Source of the DNA: Phallus indusiatus
Taxonomy: Eukaryota; Basidiomycota; Agaricomycetes; Phallales; Phallaceae
Assembly (NCBI GenBank): GCA_027605045.1
Contig: JAQFWX010000012.1
Coordinates: forward strand, 1,004,930 to 1,068,929
Direction of reading: 5' to 3'
Length of the DNA stretch: 64,000 nt
Every line of letters starts with the position of its first letter. The stretch's first letter is position 1. Of this stretch, positions 43,405 through 54,399 are shown in pieces. Under the pieces are notes generated by a model. The model was not told the DNA's origin. It made no database searches and worked only from the letters and a program-made list of their open reading frames with translations. Position numbers and translations under genes: made by a program.

Positions 43405-46400
43405 TTAGTCGTCTATAGGTCCACATTCTGTCCAATTAGTACCGTGTACAAAATTTGTGAAATTTAGTTTTATAACCTTTCGATGCGACATATACGTCAT
43501 GCATGGAAGCCAAAGTCGCTCTCTCATCTTTTCTGGAACCCAAAACAAAAGCTCACCCTGCAAACCCCGAACCCATCCGTCTCTAATATTTATACTAGGG
43601 AAAGCAGGAAGTGAGGCTTTTTTCCAGGCCATTAATGCGTACTCCAATATCTCTGTCTTGTTGGATACCGATGCTCTAAGTATCTCTTTGAGTGAATCAC
43701 ATGGAATATAAGTGATACTACTACACTTACCCATTAACATCGGAACCACCGGCGGTGAGCAATGGAGGAGTTGTGTACAGAGGAGACATTGTCTCATATG
43801 TATCCAAGTCCCAAACATAACAAGCCCCAAACCATTCATTCAAAATTATTAGATATTTCTTGCTATAAATTAGGGTCTTTATCCCTTCATGTTCCAGGAA
43901 CTGGCATCGAATTGTTTTGGCGACCATGTTTCTGGATTGTATGTTCCAGACATCCAGAAGTATGTCTGTCCGATGATTAGACATTATGAAAATACGTTTT
44001 GAGTCATCGGAGAGCCAAATCTCAATGACTCGTCCATCTAGCGATGGGCCAGCGAGCAAAGTTTTCGTTTCCTCATCAAAGAGTTTGATTTTACCATTAT
44101 CAACCCGTGCTGTATACTTTCCAATGGGAGATCGTCGTACTAAACACCAAAGTGAATGGAATTAAGCTCACTCTTCCTGTTAGGTCTCGTGTATTGACAC
44201 GCATCTCTCTCTTCAAGCTCAATTGATTCTCGACGATAAAAACGGGCTTCCGGGAATAGAGACAATCCGGTTCGAATGTAAGCACTTTGTCACCTGATTC
44301 GCATTCCCGAACTTCCACTTTATTATCATCAATGCCATATATGACACCAAAGCGGGTACCTCGCACAGGGTGAAGGGATTTCAGTTTATATGGTAAGCTC
44401 ATTGGACCACGAACCAATTTGCGGGTACGACTATCCCATATTGAAATGCTTTTTTTGCACCCGGAAATAAGATAGTTGTCCAAACAAACGAGTGAAATGA
44501 TTGAACGCGCTGATCCATCTATAACAATCTCGCCTTCTTTTTCGTTCCAAAGGCAGAGTCCGCGAATGCTACCGTATGCCACGCAGACATTTTCCTCTTC
44601 AGGATAAACATCGACAGGTCCTTTGTCTTGAAGTTCGGTTTCAAAGATCGTTGTCATAATATCTGAGATCCGAAGGCGATACTTGTCGAAAATTGTCTTA
44701 TACTGAAGAATGAGATATGAACCCCGCAGCCAGATTGCGCACACTTTCTCAATTTCATTGCCGTGCACATGATTCGGTTTTATAAATTCATCCCATGGTT
44801 GAACATGAATTTTCGTTGACAAATATAATTTGGAACTGCGTGTCAACAGCGCAATTGATTTTGAATCGTGCGAGAACCCTAAACAGCGAATGACATCGTC
44901 TACATAGGATCGATTGATCAGTCTTCCCGTGAACACACTCCAAATTGAGTACATTCCGGCGGAGGTAGATAGGATATATTGATCATCGGGGGACAGAAAG
45001 AAATTTACGACGCCTGACCCGTGTTGAATGTCGGCGACTTTAATGCTTTTCCGTAGATCCCAGATCTCTATTGTGGAGTAGTTTTTCCCATTTCCGAATG
45101 CAATGTAGTTGTTAGTGAGTTGCAGACCCCATAAATCATCGCAGGGCACGACGTGGTGCGTTTGTTCCCGAGTATTCCATATGTACAGCTGCTTTTCGGA
45201 GTTGTGATAGAAAGCAATCCAGTCTCCGTTGGGAGAAATGGCAGGGGAAGAATACCCCTCTTCGAAGCGTTTGACCACCCGACGACTTGTTCGATCGATT
45301 AGTACATGTGGTCCTCCTGCTGTGGGCAATAGTACAAAACGCCCGTCCGAAGAGATGGTACAATGATGACACTTGGCACCAACTATCTCCGCATATCTCT
45401 CTGTCCCCGCTTCCTTTGTCCTTATATTCAATATCACAATATCGCCGTTCTCAACACAATAGTACACCAATTCACCATCATGGGAAAATACGATGTTCCG
45501 AACTTCATACGGCTTAAAGTAAATCGGGTTAGCCGTACAAAAATGCTCCCCCGTTACGTAGTTCCATATTACGTAGCTCCACATTACGTAGCCCCATATT
45601 ATGGAAAAAGGAGGATGAATAGTAGTTGCACTTGCACTTGCAATATATTCGCCTTTCGGAGAAAGAGCAAACATTCCACTGTGATCTCTTCGTTTGAATC
45701 CAATTCTGCGTGAAGAGCCGACAGGTTGACCAACATCAAACGTGAGCAGCCCAGGAAACCTTTCAAGGTACTTTCTCGATACAAATGAACGGCGAGGGGT
45801 AAAGGGAAGTGCCGAGAGATAGATATGTGGCGTGCTTTGATTCATCATGACTCCAAAATCAAATGCAAACTCCCATGCATCCATCGCATCTTCGGCAAGG
45901 CCAGTATCTGCATCCTATCACCTGATTCAGCTATTAAAAATATAACAGGTGGAGGATCACTCACTTTACACCAATTCACTACTGCTTGCATTGTCACGCA
46001 ACCTGGTCCATTGCCAACGTTGGAGTCGTTGAACGGACTGTGCCCCCAACTGGACGGGTTTAACAAACTGAGTGCCTCAAAATAATATAGCAGTTTGTCA
46101 TCCATCAATGTCCGGACTGCATGAATCAGTTCTCCGCTAACAGGCGAGGATTTGAGATGAAACGTCCAAAAACGACACGAATACGACAAATGGACCGGAA
46201 TGGCTTTCTTGACACGTGATTTCAAATTGGGCACATCCCCGTTGAGCAGGTGTGATGTCTCAAGGTGACAAATGTTGAAGCAGAGCATCCTATTCATCAC
46301 TTTGAGACAACTAAGTGTCATCTGGCTTTGGTCTGACGTGTCGATGTAGTATTCATTTATTTTTTCGCCGTCTTGTTCGTCTTTCTCAAAGATTTTTTCG

Positions 46401-48865
46401 GTCGTGAAAAAATCGAATAACGAGGTGTGAAGAGGTCGTACAGGAATAGACTCGGACGAGTCATGAATGCCGGAAAAGAATGAACCAAACGGACTGAGTA
46501 TTGACCTGATATCTTCGATATCATCCTTGAACATATTTTGTAGCTTGTGAATTGATAGGAATTCTCGCGCAGTTATAATTGCTCCTACGATTGTTTTGAA
46601 CTGTTCTTTGAAACTAGGGTACTGGGACTCTGGTTGGCTCGATATAATCTGATGGTATAGCTGGTATAGTGATGAGGAAGACTTCGACACGCAAGTTTTC
46701 CAGTTTTGCTGTATGAGGTCTGGACGTGTGACGGTAGTATCTATGAACCTGCAAGCTGTCTGAGCCCATTGGAAAAGGCCTTGGGCGTTCTTGGCTAGTA
46801 TGCTCCGCCAGTTTTTGTCTATGCTGTCCAGAGTTGACGATATTGAATCCAGACGCTTCGAGACATATGCTTTGATATCGTCATACGTTTCATCCGAGTC
46901 AATATCGCCCATTCGTTTGGGTGAAATACCGGATTTCTGGCATTGGTACACGATGTCCTGTTCAGGGCGCGTGGTCACAATTATACGATAGTTCTTCGGG
47001 AGCTCCTTCCACCTGCGAAAGAGGATTTCCAGGACTTTTTCACGTTCGCTACGGTCTCCGCTTTCGTCCAGCGCGTCCACAACGATGACCACCGGCCCAA
47101 TAGTTGCCACATTTTTGGAGGGCTTGATAATAAATTCGTTGAATTGCGTTTCGGGATCCTCAGTCTCCTGAATCGCAGCGCTAGAATTGATAATCTTGAT
47201 CAACTCTTTTCGCCACGAGACATCGCTATATGCCAAGTCACGCGATATGGTACTGAAAAGACAATTCCGCTTGTTTGGGGAGCCCTTGTCAAAACAGAAC
47301 ATAGACCCGAGCCGGTTTATTGCTCTGAATATTCCAGCGATGGTATGCGCCATCGTTGACTTCCCTACACCCGCTTGTCCACTCAGGATAAGAATCTGTG
47401 GTGATGCGTCGTCATTGAGTTGTTTCAGTATATCTTCAGTCAATGTTTTGCGAGTTCCCGGTAGGCATTGTTTTCTAGGTTCAGGGTAACTGCCGCTATA
47501 GCGCATTCTATCGAGAACTTATAGCGAAATGGCGAGATTTGAATAAGTGATAATACTATTTGATCAATGTAACCGTACCTAAATTATCAACACCCTCTTT
47601 CACACGAAGTGTCACAATGTTGGTTTCAAGATTGACCGAATTTTTCATGTTTTCCATAAGGCGGTCAAACGTGTCGTTGAACTCTTGGATCTTGCGGTCC
47701 GCGTCCCCCATGATTCCTTTCAGTACGTTATGAACTAGGGCTCGAAAATCAGACTTGAATGCACAATTATAAGATATCGAGAGAACAATAACCTGCATCT
47801 TCGGTACAATATGCTCGTATAAAATACGCGCATTCAGTAGTTTGCTGAACTACCATCGAAAGTGTCTCAGACTGGGTCTTGGTAAGCTCAGGTAGCCGTT
47901 TCGCATCCGTAATGTAGTTGTAAACGTTCTCCAGTTTGTCACATAACTGTTTAATCTTATCGTCGCGATTTTTTTTCGCAATGATTGTCTGATAAAATAT
48001 GAGGCTTGGTATGTCAACGAGAAAAATAACATGGTTCTACCTTGGGAATAACAGACAGTACACTCCAAGCCACCTTCACATACGGGCTTATCTGGAAAAT
48101 AACTTTAGAAAAGGACGAAGGTATGTTTGCTAACGGAACTACCTCGGAAATTTTATCTATTACCCCCATAAAAACCTGAAATTTGTCGAGGAATGACGAC
48201 CACGTCTCCTCATTATCATTGCAGACCTGCACCTTGGAGGTAATAGAATTGGCAGCCTTAGCCGAGCCTTCCAGATTCCCTAGGTTTTCTGATGCGGTTC
48301 TTGCTTCTTGTACCAGGTTCGAAACGACGTTGGGTGATTTCTCAATCTTGAATGTCAATTGACACCTTCTATCAATGTCTAATTCACATGGCCCTGCGAT
48401 CATGTATGTAAGTGTTAGATTAACGGCAATGCTTTCGATGATTGAACTAACCAGTGTTGTTTTGCTTTTTGACGAGGTCGATAGCCCGATGTTCAATTGT
48501 GGTAGTCCGATTTATAAACGGATAGATTCGGACAATGGTAAAAGTGATGACAGTGTCGTCAGTGGGTTCACCGATACTGAGGATGTAAGGTGAAAAATTG
48601 ATTCAAACTGATAGTCTTTGATGACATACAAAAATAAAGACTCGTCCCAGATTATACAGGGGTCACGTTTCTTGAACGCGGTTTTTGTGCTTTTCCTCGT
48701 CTCGCTGCCGTAACTGATCACTATCTGGACCTTGGTGTTGTATTTCCATGGGGGTGAAGGTTTAGTCAAACGAATATCTTTATTCTGAGATGAGATAAAA
48801 TGGAGCCTGAATGAAAAAATTCCAGAATTACCAGATATTGTGATACCTTCCGTCGAAGTAGCCAT
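43405..48865 (-). pseudogene. NLR gene C: NACHT/WD40 receptor with frameshift in the propeller
   Basis: Same architecture and exon layout as genes B and D. The start is MATSTEGITIS at 48865, then DIRLTKPSPPWKYNTKVQIV and IWDESLFLYVI (C2-like), PCELDIDRRCQLTFKIEKS and FLDKFQVFMGVIDKISEV. A mini-exon ISPYVKVAWSVLSVIPK and helices ending FDRLMENMKNSVNLE follow. The NACHT exon has MRYSGSYPEPRKQCLPGT, Walker A SGQAGVGKSTMAHTIAG, a complete Walker B VVIVVDALDESG and RIIVTTRPEQDI. The WD exon is open from DADTGLAEDAMDAWEF (about 45915) to about 44140. There the frame changes: IPFTLVF must shift by one base to reach VRRSPIGKYTA and DNGKIKLFDEETKTLL. Without the shift it stops at 44100, losing about 200 residues of propeller and tail. 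Downstream blades (LDVWNIQSRNMVAKT) and the last exon (ending TECGPIDD at 43405) are preserved, so the lesion is recent. A truncated receptor could still be made. Confidence 0.75.
45556..45600. repeat. Three tandem 15-bp units within NLR C WD40 coding sequence
   Basis: Units ACGTAGTTCCATATT, ACGTAGCTCCACATT and ACGTAGCCCCATATT occur consecutively. Genes B and D have one such unit at the matching site (CVWNYVTGE). In C the protein reads WGYVMWSYVIWNYV, an in-frame expansion of a beta strand. Confidence 0.85.
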
Positions 48866-49480
48866 GAAAAAGAAATTGTTGAAACTTGTAACACTGAGCA
48901 CTACGATTGAGATTTGGGAAGCTGAAAGCTGTGCTTGGACGCATAGCGTCCAATATGATTTGAACCTTGTTTCTCAATTCAATACACGTCGCTTCGTTGT
49001 TTTGTTCCGTCCTCATGTTCATTTTCACGTCTCTATTGGGCGTTACAGAACTTTTATCAATGTCGACGCTACCTAGAACCTCCGGATTCAGGTTCGCATC
49101 CACGACGAGGAGATCTCTAACTTACATGCCGTCCTTCGAACTCGAAGGTGCGCAATAGCGCCTCGAAACAGAAACCTAACACAATGAATTGATAAAATCA
49201 GCTGGTGATGTCTACGAATCCTGAACCAGGTCTTAAGGAGACTAGTACTAGCTCTCCATAAAAAGATCAAATTATTCTCCGAAACTTACCTAGAATCAAA
49301 AATTAGCATAAAGCATGGCGACATGTAAGTACACCGGGAAGGTTCGCTAACGGGACATAATAACTTGAGGCACTGATTCAAAAAAAAAGCTTCCGGCCGT
49401 TGAAATGGGCCCTTAGAAATTAACGCGCAAGGGCATCGCTGTGACACGTTAATAGCTCTACCTTCATTCGCGTTCCTCTT
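48866..49480. repeat. 5' flank of the NLR module, copy C
   Basis: First 240 nt match the 5' flanks of B and D (TTCTCAATTCAATACACGTC, TTATCAATGTCGACGCTACC). From 49130 it matches the flank attached to fragment A. It presumably includes the gene C promoter. Confidence 0.65.
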
Positions 49481-49499
49481 TGGGAAATCCATGGGTGAG

Positions 49500-52210
49500 C
49501 ACTTATGAGTTGGGGAGAGCTACGTATATAGAGGTGAATGTTCTCGCCATCTCAAGAAAAATTATCTACTCACAAGATTTCTTGCTAGCCGGACTCCGTT
49601 TACTGGTTCCGCTATTGACTTGAAGCCTGCTAGACGATGTCTGATTGCTGCAAAGTTAAGGCCAGCTAGCTATATCCGGATGTTGTGTTCTCATCAGATA
49701 CTGACGGCTCTCATCACAATGATTTTCGTGTCACTTTTAATTTCAAATTACTCATGTGTTATGAGCGCGAGTGGACAAAGGTAGACAACGGGTGACGCTG
49801 AGAGTGACGGATGACATGTTTGATATTCCACAAATACTCCATACAGTGATTGCTAATGTCAATGAACTCGGGTTTCTAGAAGGAGGAAGCTTTTATTATC
49901 GGTGAAGGTAGGAAATCCAACGTCTTCAGCTGCCATAGTAGGATACTAGCCGTTGGGGAACATTTTCCGAACAGCATTACAGCCAGCGTCGTCGAGCTTT
50001 ACTATTTGGAAGCGGAAGACCTCGATAGAAAATCAGAAAGCGAAGATCCTGCTGTATGTAATCGTCAGAGATTACGGGGGCGAAGGTCACCAAAGTGAGC
50101 AGGCGGCGAACAAACCTCGAACATAGGTACCCAATTGCACTACTATCTCTTGCCCATTTCTTTTTCACTTTCATGGTAAACCTGGTTATAATCTTGGTTA
50201 TGCGACGAATTCTCTCTAGACGGCGGACTTCACCAACAAATGTCGCCAACGTAGTTGCTCTAGAAAGGCATCTACTGCAACAATGTCAGACTTAAAGGGT
50301 TACGAGTGCTGAACACCGTCTTTGGTCTGTCGTGCTATACAAATCACAGCCGAGGCAGCCAGAGTTTGATTCGCCCTGCAATTTGAATACGAAAATCTTT
50401 TCAGTCAAACTCAGTGGAGCCCGATTTCATCGTTCTTGGAACATGTTCTTGCAACATACGTGTATGATCTGCGTATACAGTAGTATAGCCACTCCCTCGG
50501 ATTTCAGAAGACCAGAATTTTGATACTGATAATGGTTTGCAACGGGCGCACGCTTACAATTTTGGTGAGGTGCTCTCTTATGAATGTGACATTGACTCTA
50601 TTTTTGTTAGTACTTACGGTAGTTCTGTGCATAGTTATTTCTCTTAACATGATCAGACTTGGAAACCGTCGCCTGAAGAGTAGTATGACCGGACAAGATA
50701 ACGTTTGTCTCTCCTAATCCGACACGCAACCCGGTTTGCTAAAAGCGCGTCGTTATTTATTCTTCCAGAAAGCCTGAAGAGTTGGCTTGTTCGCTGGCGG
50801 CCAGGGATTCCGGACCGTCAATTCACAACCCCGCAGGTGTTCGAAAGCCTTGGTCACGGTGGTGATGAATCCTAGTCGGAGAGCCTCGATTCGTGGGATC
50901 CTGACGGCAAAACAATCTGTACGATACGAGACTTAGAATAATAAATACGTGATAATCGCATACGTCGTACCAACAAAGTATAGAGGCTTAATTGGGAACT
51001 ACGAGACAGGGAAAACGTGTTGGGCACTGAACGAACTGTCCGGAGACTGGACACCAAAGCATGCGATACACTCCTGTACATACTCTCGCTCTTTTCGTGT
51101 CCCCTGGAACACAATATCATCGTACCAACTGGCTTTTACTGCAATGGCATACTTCGCGAGATTTTGAATTCATTCCATAAGTAAAGTTCCAGCTCATAAG
51201 TGTACAATCGCTTTCCGTCATTTATATCCATGTCCGTGCTTCAGTTGTCAAAGTACATAAGTCTTATCCTTGCTCGGTTCAATCGGGTTAGGTACTTTAT
51301 TCGCTAATCCCATTCACGTACATATACAATAACGTACAATGGTAGTTTTTACAATTAACTTTGCGTGCCCTCCGTAGAAGTCAATGCTTTGAAAATGGCT
51401 TGTGCTCATCGAACAGACGCGAGTTGAAACAAAGCGCTGTTTTTATAAAGTGGTGTTCATCCTGATGCATATACAATGCTCACATACGTTCTGCGCAATA
51501 TGGCCGTCCACAGAAAGTGCTTACCAAGTGGATGAGTGACGCGGATAATCAGTAAAGCAAGGTTACCTGGGGACGACGAAGCTGAGACAAGTCTTTTCTA
51601 AGTCTACTTCCCATAAAGCCCAGTTCTGTAGTCTATTAGTACTGACCGTTAGAAGAAGCGCATTTCTGCACGGTTTGCATATCGGCGAATCGATGTCTAG
51701 GATAGGGATATATTAGTGTTGGAAGAATGGAAGCTGGGGGCGCGAGCGAGGAGGCAGGGTATAAAATTGGGAATGGGGGCGGTGTGATGGTGAAAGCCTG
51801 AAGCTGAAGGTGCCACCGCCTATTATGGCAAGTTTGAAAGGTGATTCTTGATGCACCCACTACGCCCGTATATTGATGGCAGCGCGTTATACGTCAGTGA
51901 CGGCTGGTGTGTGGTGAGAAATTAAACGACGAACCTTTCGAGTTACCAAGACGCGTTTACGAGAGAGTGCCCCTGGAGGACGTTGTTAATGACGACTGAT
52001 AATGTTTCTTGTAGAGATGAGACATGTTATTCCGTGATTGAACGTCCTTCTCGCCTTATGGCCTTGTTTGCGCGCTGGCAATGTGAATGAGCCAAATAAA
52101 ATCATCATTCGTGTGCTGAGCTCACTATATTTGTACACAAAAGACCCAGGACAACAGATTAAGCCCGGTAGTCACTCTCCCAGTGCCCAGAGGCAGAGAT
52201 TTCTTACGAG
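49500..52210. repeat. Dispersed repeat X, copy 2, split by about 1.8 kb of other sequence
   Basis: 49508-50090 matches 39830-40420, and 51945-52210 matches 40540-40830. Between them lies sequence absent from copy 1. It contains short ORFs with hydrophobic stretches (50095-50295 FFFTFMVNLVIILVM; 50520-50717 LTLFLLVLTVVLCIVIS) and a block near 50775 (GAGTTGGCTTGTTCGCTGG) also found near the short conserved ORF loci. I recognise no gene in the inserted part. Confidence 0.5.
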
Positions 52211-52259
52211 GAAGGGCTGCCGGGCTAGCTGGGTTTGAAAATGTTCAACGCGACTTGAA

Positions 52260-52960
52260 CAGCGCGACTTAGCTTGAACACGGTGAGTCCCCGAAAAAAA
52301 TTAGCTATTTGTCCCTAATTACTCTATTTTATTAGGTATCAGACCAATTGATCCAATATGTATCGGACACAGCTAGCAAGGATCCGAGCATGGCCATGTT
52401 TGGATGACCAGGAAGAGACATAGCACTTTTTGGGGTTCGACTCAAGTCTGCGATGAACGTCAACCTCGTGCAGCCATCCTCTCTAATCCCCTGTCCGTAA
52501 TTGGTCGTCGTTTATTTGCACCAAGCGCAATCCGAGTTATCCTCAATTTCTTATTCCACCCTATTTCAATCGTGCTATCGGCACGGTTTTGTCTATCCGA
52601 TGAAACTCAATGAATTGTCTTACTATCCCGGCTTTATCTTACACTGAAACCAACCTCTTCCTGACCACGAATGTCATCGCAAACCATCACTACACTATAT
52701 CACCACACTTCAATCTACGGACCTTACCAGTGCTGAAGGAGATGCATTGGTCCGTATCGTTGACGCCGGCATGCTCTCATATCTCGCGACGAGTAGCTTG
52801 GGAAACGAACGCGTGTCTCTTCCATATTGATCCCAATTCTGATATATTCCGTCTTTGCTGTGCATACATCCCTATACCTTCGGCGTGTCACTGTACCGTG
52901 GACTTTAATGAAGAAGCCAAAGTTCTGACTATCTCGATCAAACCGGTGACGTGAACATGC
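52260..52960 (+). other. Three-copy ORF locus, copy 3 (broken)
   Basis: Matches 41340-41990 and 26250-26700. Frame pieces IPALSYTETNLFLTTNVIAN and ACLFHIDPNSDIFRLC are visible; reading is interrupted near 52540. Confidence 0.35.
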
Positions 52961-53215
52961 AGAGCAACCCAAAACTCTCGCCGACACGAAACTGGCGATG
53001 AGCGAATGCACCTATATGCTTCGTACTTTAAATGGAACGGGATAGATCTCTTGACACACGAATTGAACTCGGGCACGTCTCGATCGCGCAGGTGTCGTGT
53101 TTCAAGAAGACAAATATCGATGTCGTACTCATTTTTTTTGCCAGTTTGTTGAAATTTCTCAAAGATTTTTCTCGGCCACGAAGAGTTGGCTTGTTCGCTG
53201 GTGACGATTAGCAAC
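52960..53215 (-). pseudogene. Ancient decayed NLR fragment, copy 3
   Basis: The minus frame gives KIFEKFQQTGKKNEYDIDIC, LLETRHLRDRDVPEFNSCVK and RSIPFHLKYEA. These align with EKIFGKDEQDGEKINEYYID, HLETSHLRNWNVPNLESRVK and EAIPLHLSYSC of gene D. It is the best preserved of the three relics, with internal deletions and no NACHT core. Confidence 0.7.
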
Positions 53216-53289
53216 TGTATGTACACGCCAGCAGGGATTTCGCGCCTTAAATCCAGTCGTTCGAAAACTTACGTGGCGATGGATCCGAG

Positions 53290-53529
53290 TTGGACGGCCT
53301 CAATGGTACGGTCGTTTCTCTTTTCATTGATGCACCGTCGTTCACGCCTTCATTCTCTTATAAGCATAAGCAAGGGCATCTCGTCGGACGGGCTCATCAA
53401 ACTGACGTAAGGAACTTTCAGTTTGGACGTTTTGGCATTGCAAAATTCCGTTATACATGCGCATGTATGTACATCGGGTACAACCTGCAAGAACATGCTA
53501 GCGAATTAGAAAACTGTGCTTTTCTCTAA
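53290..53529 (+). other. Short conserved ORF locus, copy 3
   Basis: A 79-codon ORF starts MDGLNGTVVSLFIDAPSFTP and includes CMYIGYNLQEHASELE. About 11 residues differ from copy 2, nearly all through single-base changes that alter the amino acid. Confidence 0.35.
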
Positions 53530-54399
53530 GAGCTCGGTACACACCATATTAAAGGGATGCCCAAGTGGGCCAGGAATAGGGTTTCCTAATTCGTTATTCA
53601 AGTTCGCGACAGTGTATATCGGGCCTGGCTGTTCTATCATTCGGGTAACACGGTAAGCTCTGGTAAACTCTGGCAAGTTGTCTAACGACTTGAAGGTCTG
53701 CGCAAAACAATGGCGACGAGTCTGGACAAACTGAAAGAAAAAGTGGGCGTATGAATGTGATTTGGTGAATGGGGATGGGAATATAACGCCCAAGCACTTC
53801 TAAAGAGTCTGACAATAGCGTTCGCGGGTCCTCAATCGCGCACAACTTGGTGGGATACTTCCAGGCGACACGACAATTGGGTTCAAAACTGTTCAAAAAC
53901 GGCTCGTTGAACGCGACCTCCTCCATCCCATCCCGATGCCAACTCTGTTCTACCTCCCGTTGTTGCGCTCCGAGTTCAGGCGGGAAAACCGGAAGGGTTC
54001 AGGCCTCAGGCTCACGCTGGATTATAAACTTCCGGATTAAAGGGGCTGGGGCAGCATGCAAGTGCGGGAGAATTTTCAACAGTGTATTTTTGAGACGACT
54101 CTGAACGTCCCGATTGTTGGGCTCGATTTTTGAAATCATCGATTTTATGGTTGAATTTGTGTGTTCATAGGTTTGCTTTCAGGCCTCTGAGCGCGTGCAC
54201 GCTCGAAGTCGGAGTCATTATATGCTTCACAATTTGAAAGTTGAACGTCGAACGTTGACGTGTTCGACACGGACACGTACGGACATGAGGAAAGTGGATT
54301 ACCATTCATCGTCGGTGGTATTTATCGTCTGGTAGTAGAGACTACGTACATGCGTCTTTTTTTATACAAACTACATATGTTGCACATTCGGTTTAGACC
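53530..54399. repeat. 3' flank of the NLR module, copy D
   Basis: Homologous to 42597-43404 and 27325-28107; adjacent to gene D's stop codon. Likely 3' UTR plus spacer; no gene. Confidence 0.6.

Noticed and set aside
47740..47860. Apparent frameshift in the helical region of genes B and C relative to D
   Set aside because: The discordant bases lie inside an intron of about 52 nt (donor after the EDA/EDT codons, acceptor ...TTTTCGAG). Splicing gives a continuous ...ALVHNILKG frame in all copies; D only happens to be open across it.
50095..50717. Short ORFs with hydrophobic stretches, considered as possible membrane proteins
   Set aside because: They are single short frames without splice-consistent extension, absent from the homologous repeat X copy, and not recognised as any family.
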